A stretch of 64,000 nucleotides of DNA, taken from assembly GCF_950295315.1 (NCBI RefSeq), contig NC_080172.1, positions 79,689,118 to 79,753,117 of the forward strand, read 5' to 3'. The stretch is from Erinaceus europaeus. Its lineage: Eukaryota > Chordata > Mammalia > Eulipotyphla > Erinaceidae. The notes under the pieces are model-generated. The model did not search any database. It had not been told where the DNA came from and saw only the letters and a program-made list of their open reading frames with translations. Both the position numbers and the translations under genes were made by a program. Positions 1 to 12,565 of the stretch are shown one piece after another. Numbering within the stretch: the first letter of the stretch is position 1; every line of letters starts with the position of its first letter.

Positions 1-1185
1 AGCAGTTATCACTAAGGTTAAGAAATGGGAGGGAGGCCTCTGATGTTCTTACAAAGGTGTCTTGTAAGAAAAGGATGCAGCAGCATGTGGGCACATGCCC
101 CACTGGTTGACATCAATGCCAAACTAGCATCTTTTAACCTTGTAAGTCCTTCCCTTCTTAGCCTAGCAGAGAGCTCAGAGGTGATACCCAGAAAAGAAGT
201 GAATGAAAGAGGGATGTATGAAAGCATCCCTATTCAAAAGAAAGAAAAGTAATCTAGTGGGACAATGAGATAATAAGACTGGCCTGAATTGACCAAAAAA
301 GTATAGTCCATTCAGTAAATCAGAGTATCATATATGTTCTAGTAACCAAGGAATTCGAGCTGATGTCATGCTACCAGATTCTTGTCTTACGTGTTTGCAA
401 ACATGTAAAGGGTAAAATGGTTCTTTGTTGAGTAAATATTATACCTGTAAACTTTGTCACTATAATCCACAATTGTGGGAGACAGTGGGAGCAGTGACGC
501 ACAGAAGTATCTGACAAGTTCTTGCATTAGAAGGAACTAAAACAGCACAAAAGCAGGCATCCATATTGCATTATCTCTGACACTGTAACCTGTGACTTAC
601 TCTAACACACCGATGCTTTTCAAGCAAGTTTTGTACTAGCAGTTCCATTTTCTTGGAACTCTTTTTCTCACAGATATTTGCATGGTTGATTCACTTCCTT
701 CATGTCTCTATTTAAATGCTGCTTTTTCAATGAGTCTCCTCAGTACTTAGAAAGCAACCCATCTCCTTAACCCTAGATATCTAACTTCCTCGCCTTATGC
801 TGATTTCATTTACACTGTTCTGTGACTTAAGATGCTGTAGCTTCTCATCTTTATTGTTTGCATTTTACAAACATTTTGTCTTTTTTTCACTTGAATACAA
901 ATTCTATAACAATGAGATTTGTATTGTTTTCAAAATGCTGTATTCTATGTACTTATAATAGTGTCTGGATATAAATGGGGTTTAAAACTGTCTTAGCTGA
1001 GTGATGAACAGTGACTACAGATGCCCGGAGGCTTCTGGGCTATGTTAACTAACTTTCCTTTGAGGTCTCAGAAACACATATCAGGAGCAGGTAAGGAGTC
1101 ACTGCATCATTTGCCAAGTATCTACAGTGAATTTTCATGATCTTCTAACCACATTCCACATTTTAGGTATTCCAAAAATTGCACT
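1..1185. other. Unique AT-rich sequence, no gene seen
   Basis: No repeat family, splice-flanked exon or RNA gene was recognised. The short open frames at 18-252 on both strands lack family resemblance and codon structure, so they are taken as chance. Confidence 0.5.
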
Positions 1186-1650
1186 CAAGAACTACTAAGG
1201 GGCTTTCATTCAGACATCTACACCACCATATTCACTTCAGCATTATTCACAAAAGCCAAGATACGGAAACAACTTAGGTCTATCAACTATATACTTCAGC
1301 CATACAAAGAACATTATGAATTAAATAATCTAGAGAAAGACAAATTGCATATTACTTATATGTGGAATCTTAATGTAAAAAATAAAGGAGGGCAGAAAAA
1401 AAACAAGTCAAGATAGTCAAAATATATAATAGAAAAGTAGTTACTAGGAGATGGAGCAATAGGCTCAATTTGTTAATGGTAGAAACTCTCAATTATCAGA
1501 TACATAAAATCGGAGGCTCTAATTAATGTGTACTTCGTGACTACAGTTGGACAGTATATTACATAACTGAATTTTGCTAAGAGTATAATTGAAATATATT
1601 CATAAAAATAGAAAAGGCAAATGTTTGTTAATAAATATGTACAGTATGTA
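1185..1650 (+). mobile_element. Old L1 3' end fragment
   Basis: The block around 1240-1275 matches the end of mammalian L1 ORF2 (cattattcacaaaagccaag, encoding the ALFTIAK-like stretch). It is followed by a decayed 3' UTR with the 'gttactaggagatgga' wording typical of old L1M-type elements. Diverged and 5' truncated. Confidence 0.7.
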
Positions 1651-3291
1651 TATTAAGAACACCTTAAATAAGTTACAATTTTATTTTTTAATTCTATTTT
1701 AATAAAGTTGGATAAAAAGCCTATTCAAGTCTTCTTAAGTCAAGTGGCAGGCCAAAGAGCTCCTTTGGTAGTTTGGAAGCAGGATCTACACAGTTTGACT
1801 TGGAGGTACTCAAGGCTTTTATTTGGGAGCTATTCCTATATAATATAGAGAAGACAGGAAATTAGATGTCAATGGAAATCAAAATAATTTGAAACAAAAT
1901 CATTTTAGATTATACTTTTTCAAATAAATTTATATTCAGGGAACACTGGACTGTTTCTAGCAAAAATATATACTCATACCTCATACTGAAGTTAAGTAAA
2001 TCCATACTCAGTAGGACTTCACCAAATATTTCCGTCATTGTGTGTGAAGAACTAGAGAATTCTAATAGTTATTTTTAAAGGAAATTTTATGTTATAGTAA
2101 AGAGGAAAATAGTCTAGATTTTTTGAAAAAAAAAATATATATAGGATCAGAGTTATAATATATCAGACTCTCTTTTTCTCATAGAGCTAAGGCAAGAAGT
2201 AACAGAGGGGGGAAAAGATTTTAGAGATCTTTTATTATCCTCTTCAAATTGTCCATTATCAGAAAAGCCCACCATTTCTGAAAGTTCACTTCCCATACTT
2301 GTTTAGTTTCACTTCCTTTATAAACTGCATAAGCAATGATACTCCTTAAAAAAAAAAAAAAACTATACAAAGATATTTTAATGTAGCTTTTTAAAAGCTT
2401 TTTTATGGGCTAAACTAAATTTAAATCTATCACTTAAATAATGCTAGTTCTTTATGACTTCTTAGTCTTACTTTGGGGCATGAATAGTCTTCATTATTTT
2501 AAATTTGGCACATCCAAGGTTATTTTGATGGAATATTTTTCAATATTCTTTAGAAACTCATACAAAGTTTTATAAAGCTATTTTGCTCATTTATAGTCAC
2601 TGTCACTATAGAAACAAAGTCCTCAAGTGGAAATTTGAGGATATATATATATATAAGAGAGAAAATCAAAATCATCAAGAATGTTTGCTGCTAGAAATGC
2701 CTGTTAGTTTGTGGATTTCACCAGTTTATTTTCTTTTTCCCATATACAAAGTTTGTTTGACAAAACTGGAATTATATTTGCATGAATTTTTTCATGACTT
2801 TCTTTTACTTAATAGAAGAGAGAGAGGTTATATTTATTTAGAAAGAAATATTCTGTCTCTATCAAAAGTTTTCAGAACAAGGCACATTTCTGAAATCCTG
2901 TTTGATAGAATAATTACATAAAATGTGTGGTATCTCAGCATATACTTCAAACACAATAAAATACTAAATAGTATATTTGGAATCAAGAACATTTAACCAA
3001 TTATAATAAATTCTGTTAATTACCAAATAAATAAACCCAGAAAATTAACATGATGTCCACTACTACTGATATAGATGTTGGAATCCCTTGTCTACAGTTG
3101 AAAAGAAACTTCAGTCATGAGTAAATCTAACCTGGCGATAATAACTACTAACAGGACTTTTTATCTAGTTTGTTAGCATAAATATCTATAAAATAGTATA
3201 TATAATTTTCAACTATCTTTCACATATTTTTTTCAGAATTGAAGTCTGCTTAACAGTTACAGATTACTTTTATAAATTACTTTTTAATATT
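1650..3291. other. Unique AT-rich sequence
   Basis: Very AT-rich, with a short (TA)n at about 2641-2655 and several A-runs. The 112-codon open frame at 2583-2921 has no recognisable domain and a low-complexity start, so I do not call it a gene. Confidence 0.45.
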
Positions 3292-3585
3292 TATTTTTTG
3301 CCACTAGGGTTATTGCTGGAGTTTGGTGCCTGAATAAAAAAAAACTACCACTCCTGGTGGGTATTTAAAAAAAAATTTCCCTTTTGTTTTATTCTTTTCA
3401 TTTTTTGATAGAGATAGAGAGAAATTGAGAGGGGAGGGGAGGTAGAGAGGAAGAAAGAGAGATATCTGTAGCACTTCTCACCACTCATGAAGCTTTCCCT
3501 CTGCAGATAGGGACCATGGACTTAAGTCCATGTCCCTGCACATGTTAACATGTGTGCTCTACTGGATGAACCACCGTCTGACCCC
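3292..3585 (-). mobile_element. tRNA-derived SINE, long form, diverged
   Basis: On the minus strand it reads from a tRNA-like head (about 3585) through the CTGCAG-centred body and CT-rich arm to the roughly 60-nt extension that distinguishes the long form (near 3292-3355). The extension is interrupted by an A-run. Divergence from the young copies suggests an old insertion. Confidence 0.8.
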
Positions 3586-5044
3586 TAGTGTTTTTTTTTA
3601 AATAAAAATTTTACTATGTCATATTACCAGGTTACATAGTTACTCATTACTTCTCACAGTTTCTGAGGTGAGTATAATTTTAAACCAGAAGTAATTTGGA
3701 AAATAAAGTTTACAACCTATTTTCAATAAGGAGAGTTAAACAATGTCATTCTGTCAATTTCATCTTACCAGAATTTGGGCAATGATAATTCTTCATAAAA
3801 AATGATAAAAGGTATTTTCTCTATATAGGCAAGAACTTTTGTGCTCCAGCAAGTGCTGGCTTACTCCTCTTGTATAAAATTTGTCCCCAGGGATAGAACT
3901 TCCTTACATGATAATTATTATTCCTACCACGATGCTGTGGTCGTCAAATCTCAGTATGTATTGCAATGTAACAAATGTCTAATAGAGGATCATCTCAGAA
4001 TAGCCCCAGAGCTGGATTTTGACTCTTAGACTGAAAAAAAAAATGTCCTGACTTTAAAGCATTTGCTAATTCAAGTTTTTTTTTAACCTAAAGGATACGA
4101 AATAGGAAATAGGTTTGTTTCCTTAACACAGACGTATAAGCAATTACTTGTTTTTTCTCTGCTTGACAAATAGTGGAAGCATCTTACTTTCTGGCCAACT
4201 AGCTAGAATTCTGTTAACTACTAGATGAACTAACTATACAGTCCAGATACAATGGAACAAATAAACTCAATCAGTAAAAGTTAAAGCTATGGGCCCCAAG
4301 TGGGAGACATTTTAAGTCATTAGGCCTCTTTACATTTTTTGTATTAAAAATCTGTCCTTGCTTTGGTGGCCTTGCAAATATGAACAGCAATTTTCATAAA
4401 ATCTTCGTTAATTTTTTGAAGACCACTGAGAACTTACTATTCCACTATAACTTTTTGCTACTTGATATGTGCTTATACTGTATCTGCAAAACAAACAAAC
4501 AAAAAATAGATTAAAATTAACAGAGAAAAGTTCCAAAGAGTGACAGGACAGTTGGGAGTTTTACATGAGTTCGCTATGATTACTTCGCTATACACAGGTC
4601 ATTTAAGTCATAGTGAAATGTCAACTGTTTATAATAGAATTATATGCTGGGTTTGGGTCCATGACTATAAACTGATGTAGCAAAAGTAACAAATGAAGTG
4701 TTATTACATGAGTTATCGTTTTTTCTTACAAATCACATTCTTATTCATTTGACGTGCAGGCCAAAATAGCATTAGTTCTCCCACAAAGCTTAACAAATAA
4801 AATAGTATATCTTTCACCAAGATTGGGTGATGTTGAAGAGAAGATGATACATAGAGAGATGTTAGTATGACACAGGATGTTGGTAGTGGTGGGGGGCAAG
4901 TGTGCATCATTAATAGGAGAAGATGTCAAAAAAAATGAAGCATAATAATAGTGCAATTTATCCTTGCTAAATGTACTGTAGTGTGCTATAATTAAATATG
5001 AAAACCTAAATTTATCTCTATGTTTGGTTGTCATTAATTTAACA
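3586..5044. other. Unique sequence, no gene seen
   Basis: AT-rich with scattered A/T homopolymers. The open frames at 3841-4029 and 4713-5034 show no splice sites, domain or repeat identity that I could support. Confidence 0.45.
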
Positions 5045-5585
5045 GGGAGTGCACATGTTCTAATCTAATGGCTGATTTTTTTTCTCCATGTGCAGCATAT
5101 TAAAATGTATATTAGCCTCAAGGTGCATAAACACAAAATAATAGACCAAAGGTTTTGGCCTGTGGAGAAAAAAAATCCATGCTCAAAGGCCGTCAAGTAG
5201 CTGTGATGCAGGGGAGACACTCACTTAGCCTCATTAAGCCAAAGCTCTCTTTTGCTTGTCTTTTGTTCTGCATGACAGCAGCCTCTTTGTTGTATAATAA
5301 TTCATTCCAAGTTCGTTCCAAGCTACCGAAACTGGTGAACTGTGGCCATTTTAATGAGAAGTATTGGTGGTATGCATAATCTGGAAGCCACGTGGGCTAG
5401 ACAATCACAGAGCACTGCAGCCAGCAAAATGAGATATTGTCGAAATCACAAATTTGTCAAGTTGTTTTTGGACAGGGTATTATAATAAGCACTAAAATAT
5501 GCATCCTATTACTCTGCATCTGCCAGTCAAAGATCACTGTAATGAATGCGTGCTGCAGGGTAAAACCAGGCCGTTTTCCTAAGTA
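5045..5585. promoter_or_regulatory. Candidate conserved non-coding element
   Basis: Repeat-free, less AT-skewed block with high local complexity. It holds homeodomain-type cores (TAATAATTCATTCC near 5297), an E-box-like CACGTG near 5390, and no low-complexity runs after 5175. Such islands inside AT-rich introns are often developmental enhancers. This is inferred from texture only; no alignment was available. The 74-codon open frame inside it (5155-5379) has no known domain. Confidence 0.3.
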
Positions 5586-5619
5586 AAACAAACCACAGAG
5601 TACAAAAAAGAATTACATT

Positions 5620-5689
5620 TTTTCTGCTTCTTTTTCTCTTTTCTTTTCTTTCTTTCCTTTGTTTTTATAATTTTTTTTCTGACATTGCC

Positions 5690-5748
<59 letters not shown>

Positions 5749-5750
5749 TT
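5620..5750. repeat. (CTTT)n pyrimidine microsatellite
   Basis: Fifteen or so near-perfect CTTT units at 5691-5750, preceded by a degenerate CT-rich tract. Likely length-polymorphic. Confidence 0.95.
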
Positions 5751-5755
5751 ATTTT

Positions 5756-7721
5756 CTAATCCTTTTGCACCAGGAGTCAGGTTCTCCTGGCATAGTGTCC
5801 ACTGCTAGTGGTAAATACACAGAGCCTGGTGCCAGTAAGTTAACGTGAATACATTGCTTTTTAATAGGTGTGCTTACCAACTGAGAATACAAAACCTCAA
5901 ACTCAAAGCTTAAATTGAGTCTAATGAAGAATTCCATGGAGACAAAAGAAGGAGGGTAAGAAAATCTCTCCCAATGATACTGAGCTTTAATATTTTATCT
6001 TTTCCTACTTCAAATGGCTTGGCATTTTGGACCTGTTTTTGTTTGCTTTGTCTTCCCTTTGGTTGGTTTGCTTTTTAGATTAACCTGAACCTGAGTGGGA
6101 TAGTAACCCAATTCAATTTCCACATTAGCTTGTTAAAGAAAACTAACAAAATAATGAAATGTAAAGCATGTCTTTTTATTTGTTCTTAGACATGTTCCTT
6201 ACAGAGAGTAAACATATTTATCATTGAAATCACAATTCTTCTTAGAATTAAAATGAAAATGACATCAGTAACTATAGGTTGAAAAACCCGGATGGTCACA
6301 GACAAGGCATTTGTATAACGAGTGCAACCATAGGTTACTGGTTTGGTAAACGTAAAGGAAACACATCACCATATGCTGCATGATACATTACACTATTTTA
6401 GGCAGTTTGAATTAAACATTCAGGATTTATTTGTTTGTGTTGCCTATAACATCTGATGATAAGGCTAACGATTATGGAAGGCAGTTCAGAAGAGGAAGAA
6501 GCTTCCACTTCATCTTTTTCTTGCCACTTTTAAATCAACCTTACTAATCCTCTGCTTTAGATCAGTAAACACTCTGAGGGACAAAAAGATATGAAACTAT
6601 AGTCTTCCTAATGTAAATCATCAGGATTGGTAGGTGGAAATAAACATAAAGGCAACACCACGACGGCTCAATCAGATTGACTTGTACCTGGCAACTGTTA
6701 ATATACACCTAAACTATACACTCTTTTAGCTCCAAGGAAATATCGTATCTGCTAGAGGAAAAAATTTACAAAGTTTCCTAGACTAAGTAATGACAAGCTG
6801 AAGAATAGTAAAATTTCAATAACCAGGGATAACAAAGCATTAGAGGAAGTTATTGACAGATATTGACAGTGTCCTAGGAAGTTGCAGGGAATGATACAGG
6901 GTCACTTCACTAAAAGACAATACACGTGCAAAAAAAAAGTTAAAGTGAGATTGACAAAGTAGGCTGCAGTGAAATCACAGAAAAACTCGAATACTGGATG
7001 GAATAATTCCTTATATCTATTGACAAAGTCAAATCACTGAAAGTTCAGAGCTCTGAAAAGAGTAAACTGAGTAATACATAAGAGAACTGGAGAATGAGGA
7101 TAGAATCTACAGTTCTAGGAGAGTTCTCATCCAAAAACCTACTCTGTAATAGAGATATGTGAGTTGGATAGATGGGATTTCTGGAAGTCCCCTAATTTTT
7201 CCCCTAATCATTTTTCCCTCTAAGACTTATATACATTTGCCAAATTTTATTTTAGGTCCCCAATGTTAGTTTTCCTACTTCACCAGGTATCCTGGTGTGT
7301 GTATGAAATTTTTATGTTGTCTCATCCTTAGTGTGCAATGAGCTCTTGAAATCTAACTTGAGAATAGATGAAGAGGGTGGATCTATTTACAAAATATGGT
7401 ATAGCCTAAGATATTTGGCTTTTCTTTTCCCCTTAGTGTTAAAACTGTGAGCCCTCTGGGGACATAAACATTTTATTTTGTAGGTGCAAGCTTGACAAGG
7501 AAGATAAGTACAAGGCAAACAAGAGTACTGAATTTGATTTGGGAAATATAAGTCAGAAGCTCTGGCCACAGTGGAGTCATGGAAACCTGAAAGTGTAACG
7601 AATGTCCTGGGATGTAATATCTGGAGTATTAAAGCTGTGATGCATGACAAGTAAAGCTCTTCAGTGCCAGAGGTCTCTATCTTTGGGGCACTGGTACAGG
7701 CCTCCTTTGCCTAACTGAATT
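5756..7721. other. Unique sequence, no gene seen
   Basis: No repeat or exon recognised in about 2 kb. Open frames at 5749-5937 and 7387-7650 (minus) have no domain signature or canonical splice context that I could defend. Confidence 0.4.
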
Positions 7722-7722
7722 C

Positions 7723-7753
<31 letters not shown>

Positions 7754-7795
7754 TGCGTGCGTGTGTGTGTGTGTGTGTGTGTTGTGTATGTGTTT
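7722..7795. repeat. (GTGC)n/(GT)n microsatellite
   Basis: A GT run, then about seven GCGT units, then a second GT run. It is alternating purine-pyrimidine with CpG steps, the class of sequence able to adopt Z-DNA. The matching 'proteins' on both strands (Cys/Val and His/Thr runs) are artefacts of the repeat. Confidence 0.95.
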
Positions 7796-7978
7796 TCTTT
7801 GGGGACATTTGCTTGAACCAAATAGGCTCTTCTCTAGAGTGCCTTAATAAGTTGAAGACAGATATGCTGTATATCAAGCAGAATGCTTTCATTTATTTCA
7901 TATTTTCATTTGATCTAATGGTTAAAATTCTGACTGTATTTGTTAACTCTGATGATGAATGCTATAATAATTTTACCA

Positions 7979-8112
7979 GGGTCAGCAAAATAGCTCACTT
8001 AGATTGTGCACTTGCTTTGTCATGTGCATGATCCAGTTTTCAGTCCAGCTCTGCTCATACTAAAGGAAGTGCTGGTGCTGTGGTCTCTCTCTCTCTTCTT
8101 TTGACTCAATCA
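7979..8112 (+). mobile_element. Second SINE family (SINE-2), diverged copy
   Basis: The head 'gtcagcaaaatagctcactt' matches, in reverse complement, the copy at 20168-20345. It continues through a tRNA-like B-box region and a CT-rich arm. This family differs from the main SINE by lacking the CTGCAG-centred body. Confidence 0.65.
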
Positions 8113-8457
8113 GTGACAAGATCACCCTGGAGTAATGATGTTCTGTTGATGATGAAACATAATGCTGATTTTACTTACTTCACTTTGTAGGGAATAAAGG
8201 GAGTTTGAATATTTCTCTATATGGCTTCCAAAGTACTTATCTTCTAAATGGAACTGTCAAATTTACCAGGATAATATTATAGTTTCCTGCATACTGGGAG
8301 ATTTTGCTATGGAACCCTTGCAGTAGCTGGTTTTAATTAAAAGGCAGTGCCACAATAATGTCACTTTATATTCAGATTTCACTTCAAATTTTACTCCCTT
8401 TAAAAACCCTTTCCTATTACCCAAACATAAATACATAAATATACACTTTCCTTACTC
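8113..8457. other. Unique sequence
   Basis: Nothing recognised. Confidence 0.4.
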
Positions 8458-8544
8458 TTTTTTAATCACTTTATTGAGGAAATATTGATTTACAAGATTG
8501 TTGTCATTAGGATACAGTTTTGCATTTCCCTAAGAGAAGCTGTC
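8458..8544 (-). mobile_element. Short retroposon fragment, probably L1 tail
   Basis: The phrase 'ttattgaggaaatattgatt' recurs near 27958 as a close variant, so this is a repeat. The L1 assignment and the strand are guesses from its neighbourhood and from similar antisense L1 3' ends. Confidence 0.35.
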
Positions 8545-9160
8545 TGGTGAGACAAAAATCTAGTCAAGTCCTGGGAGTGTTGGAATATGTCTAAAATAAA
8601 CCTACTAGCTTTTTCCAAAATGGAGACCCCAAATATCATGTTATATTCTTGCCTTTAGGATCCTTACTATTAAACATTTGTTCTCTCTCTCTCTCTTTCA
8701 CTCTCTCCATATATATATATTTATATGAATATTCATATATGAATATATGAATATTCTCCATATATATATATATATAAATGTTTTTTCAAACACCAAGTTG
8801 CAGATACTACCACAATGCCAACCTGACTTCCTAAAGCAGACAACCTTACCCACCTCTCTAGAGCACCGCCCCACTAGGGAAAGATAGAAACAGGCTGGGA
8901 GTATGGCTCGACCTGCCAATGTCCATTGTTCAATGGAGAAACAATTACAGGAGCCAGACCTTCCACCTTCTGGACTCCATGATGATTCTGAGTCATGCTC
9001 CCAGAGAAATAAAGAATAGGAAAGCTTTCAAGGGACCAGATGGAATATGGAACTCTGTTGGTGAGAATTGTGTGGAACTGTACCCCTCATATCCTATGGT
9101 CTTTTCAACATATTTTTTATTTTATAAATAAATCAAAAAGTTAAAAAGAAAGAAATAATA
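8545..9160 (+). mobile_element. R repeat, 5'-truncated copy
   Basis: Matches the last ~600 bp of the long R copy at 42228-44200: the blocks 'ccccactagggaaaga', 'ggctgggagtatgg', 'aaagaataggaaag' and the terminal 'gtgtggaactgtacccctc' are shared. It ends in an A-rich AATAAA-containing tail. A CT plus AT microsatellite (8684-8778) has grown inside it. The open frames at 8698-9131 lie within the repeat and are not genes. Confidence 0.85.
8684..8778. repeat. (CT)n followed by palindromic (TA)n
   Basis: A CT run, then ATATAT tracts containing the self-complementary tatatgaatattcatata. Located inside the R copy. Confidence 0.9.
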
Positions 9161-10164
9161 ATTAAAACCTTAAAGAAAAATGAAAAAAATTACAATGGTA
9201 CATTAACTGAACCTGTCTAGTATTATTTACTAAGATCTCTTTAGTTTTCCCATCAAAATTTTATTAGGTTAAATTATAGTTGTCCAAGTACTAGTTTTTC
9301 TAGTTTGATTTAATTTTATGGTATTAATTATTATTACATTTATGTTTCCTATAAACAAATACTTAAGAACATTTACACTGGCATTTCTAAGAAATTCCTT
9401 CTGCTAGTTCTGTAAATCACTTCATGGGAAACACTTGGTTATTTCTGGAATAAAAATACACTATGAATTTTCACCTAAGGCTTCTAGGGAAGTATATGGT
9501 TCAATTCCGGGCCTTCTCACTTCTAAACATGATTTAAGATCTTAAAAGCTAGAAGTGAATATCTGGTTAGGTTACATTTAAAATAATGAGATTTGCTAAT
9601 TCTGTCAGTATTATTTTTAAGTCTAAAGTGAAATGATACGAAATTTCAATTTTTCCACCTCACAAACTACATTTACATTAAGACACACATATATATGAAT
9701 ATTTGAATATCTAATTCAATTAAGATATTTATTAAATGATGGTGTAGTATTTAATGTACATATATAGACATTTACATTTAATAGGTACTGACATATTACT
9801 ATGTGTAATGATATATATTATTTAATATATACCCACATGCATACATCATATACTTGATATTTACATATAAAATACTTTTCAGTAGATATTGACATATACA
9901 TACAGTATAATATTTCCTTATATAAAATTATGAATTATCAATATGACCATGGTTTTAACATTGCCAATTTTTCTTAAGTTGTCTCTCAGGCATAGCACGA
10001 CTAAGAAATGAGTACTTTTACAAGTTTATGTTTAGATGATTTTGTTTGTGGTTTCTAGCTGAAGAAGAATTTTAACTATAACTTATTTTTATCTGTCCTC
10101 AAGTTAAGTACTTCCTAGTTCATTAAATTTAGAAATCCTTTGCCTCCCTGCTATGTACTTTTTT
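9161..10164. other. AT-rich unique sequence
   Basis: Contains degenerate ATA/TAC-rich stretches at about 9680-9910. No gene or repeat family recognised. Confidence 0.45.
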
Positions 10165-10405
10165 CTTTTTTTTTAATTGAGGGGATTAATCGTTTACAGT
10201 CAACAGTAAAATACGGTAACAAAAATAAAAAACAGTAGTTTGTTCATGCATAACAATTCAACCCCCTCTAGGTCCTCTGACATCATGTTCCAGGACCTGA
10301 ACCCTCCCCTTCCACCCCAGAGTCCTTACTTTGGTGCAATACACCAAACCCAGTCCAAGTCCTGTTTTGTGTTTTCTTATTTTTCAACTTCTTCTTTCTT
10401 ATTTA
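10165..10405 (-). mobile_element. L1 3' UTR fragment
   Basis: Read on the minus strand it matches the L1-A-type 3' UTR: 'ggcctggaacatgat'-like wording, a 'ttactgttgactgtaaac' block and an A-rich end at about 10165-10175. The same tail is seen at 19249-19418 and at 18540-18762. Confidence 0.8.
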
Positions 10406-10742
10406 TTATTGTTGATTTAATAGTGATCAACAAAACTGTGCGATAAGAGGGGTACAATTCATACAATTCCCACCACCAGTGTGCCATATCCCATCCCCTC
10501 CGTTAGAAGGTTCCCTAGATTTTATCCCTGTGAGAATATGGACCAAAGATCTCTAAGGGGGCAGAAGGTTGGAGGTTTGGCTTCTGTAATTGCTTCTCTG
10601 CTGAACATGGGCATTGGCAGGTCAATCCATAACCCCAGCCTGCCTCTACCTTTCCCTAGTGGGGTAGGGTTCTACGGCGGTGGGGTTCCAAGACACACTG
10701 ATGAAGTTGTCTGCACAGGAAAAGCAGACCTTTGCCATGTAC
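10406..10742 (-). mobile_element. R repeat, 5'-truncated copy
   Basis: The reverse complement reproduces the last ~330 bp of R in order (CCCCACTAGGGAAAGG, the 'cccatgttcagc' block, 'ggtggtgggaattgt', 'gtacccctcttatc') with an AATAA-rich tail at the low-coordinate end. The plus-strand open frames at 10240-10756 are shadows of this and the adjoining L1 tail. Confidence 0.85.
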
Positions 10743-12284
10743 TTAATGATCTGTAAAACACTTAAAAACATTAGAGGAGTTCAACTTTTTTAAGGAGTCC
10801 TATGGAAAAGTCTTTTGAAATGTGAGGAAATCTTTTGTAATCAGCTACTTATTTATTGCTGCTTTAGCTACTGGTTTTCCTATTAGAGATATTCTTTCAT
10901 AGAGCAAGACCTCTGTAGCTTGTTGTGATCATAGCTGAAAACATTACGATTTTTAAAAACAAAATTAGATTTGAGCCTAAAAAGCAGAACAAAAAATAAA
11001 ATGTAGGTTCTTAAAGGGGAAAAGAGTATAATAACTAAACTTGATTTTTACTACTCTTCCATCATTACCTAGTTCATGGACAAGATAGTGGTGTGAGTTG
11101 AGGTCTGGCTGTATGTCGCAGAGTATGGTGAGGACAGTATAAGAGCTTATCTCTAGGTAATTGACACAACAGACAGTTCCATTAAAGGTACACTGATATG
11201 TTTTGCCTGAGCAATGAAGAAGTGGAACAAACCTGAGCTGTATTAGCCTTGTTTTTCTCAAGACCCACTTATGGCAAAGGGAGTTATCAGGAATCAGTTA
11301 TTTTTTTCTTTGAGGGAATTTTTTTGGCATTAATAGTTGACTTATGCTTGGTTCTATAAGTATGTAGGATGTATATTAATATTTGGGTTTTATTTTTTCT
11401 ATTTGATTTCACTGCTGTACTTAAAACTTCATGCTTCCTAACATTAAATACTTTTCATATCTCCTATTTCCACATGTTGTCATATGTCTGACCTTTGAAT
11501 CACCGTCATTTAAACTATTCACAGATATTTTAATCTATTTACCACAGTTTATATTGTGCCCAAATATTCTCTTTGAATTTTCATCTTCTTCATTAAAACA
11601 AACAAACAAACAAACAACAACAACAACAAAGCAAAACCTAAGAACTAAGAATCATTATCTTCCTCTTCTACAATTTGTTTCTAGATTGAAGGCACCAATG
11701 AACTGGCTGTCTTTATTATCCTAATAGAGTGAAAGCCTGATTTTCTGATTTGACTTTAAGTTGTTCTTCACTTTCATCCCAGCTCTAGGTCTTCTGATAA
11801 TACTGCTTTCTAACTTGTATTTATTAAATGTCTTCTTTGGCATTATCATTTCACGGATTTATATCTTACATTTACCAAGTCTTCACTTCATGTCTTCTTC
11901 CATATTTCTAACATCTTTAGATACTTGTGTGAGAGCTGACTTTTCTAAGAATTGAAAATACCTTCCAAATTATAACCACCTAAAAATTGTCTTAATATTC
12001 TTTTGACCGCACCTTCCAATGTTGTCCCTGAGTAAGACACTGGAGGTATACTCTCATTTTGAGATTTGACAATAATATCTACTCCAGTACATATCAAACC
12101 CTAGCACACATAGAGATCATGTGGGGATTGCAATAAAATGAAAATTGTGACTCCATAGATTTAGGGCTAGGCTTGAGAGTCTACACTGTGAGTGAGTTTC
12201 AGATGCTGCTACTATTGCTGCTTCAAATGCCATGCTTTTAGTAGCATTTATTCATTTTTTAACTTGTTCAAAAACCATTTATGA
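10743..12284. other. Unique sequence with a small (AAAC)n/(CAA)n tract
   Basis: AT-rich; the (AAAC)n(CAA)n tract is at about 11594-11632. Open frames at 10977-11955 look like chance frames in T-rich DNA. Confidence 0.4.
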
Positions 12285-12304
12285 TGATGATGGTGATGAT
12301 GATG
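12285..12304. repeat. Short (GAT)n tract
   Basis: Six to seven GAT/GGT units. Confidence 0.8.
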
Positions 12305-12308
12305 CCAT

Positions 12309-12565
12309 GAGGGCTTAATAGGTTCAAGTTCTGTACAATGACTCCACCACTGCTAGATGCCACTTCCCCATCCCACCCCCTTCTTTTCCAATACAGACAG
12401 AGAGAAATAGGGAGGTAGAGAGAAGAGAGAAAAAGAAAGACAAGTGCCAGCACTGTTCCACTGTTTATGAAGCTTCCTCCCCTGCAGGGGGGAACCAAGG
12501 GCTCAAACCCTGGTCCTTGGAAATAGTAAATTGTGCGCTCTAAAGGGTATGCCACTGCTCATCCC
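12309..12565 (-). mobile_element. tRNA-derived SINE, long form, diverged
   Basis: On the minus strand: decayed tRNA head (about 12565), CTGCAG body at 12480-12490, a CT-rich arm and remnants of the 60-nt extension near 12309-12362. Confidence 0.75.

Noticed and set aside
5155..5379. Protein-coding exon in the 5 kb island
   Set aside because: The 74-codon frame has a poor start and no splice donor at its end; composition fits a non-coding element better.
7677..8031. Cys/Val repeat protein and antisense His/Thr repeat protein
   Set aside because: Pure translation of the GT/GCGT repeat.
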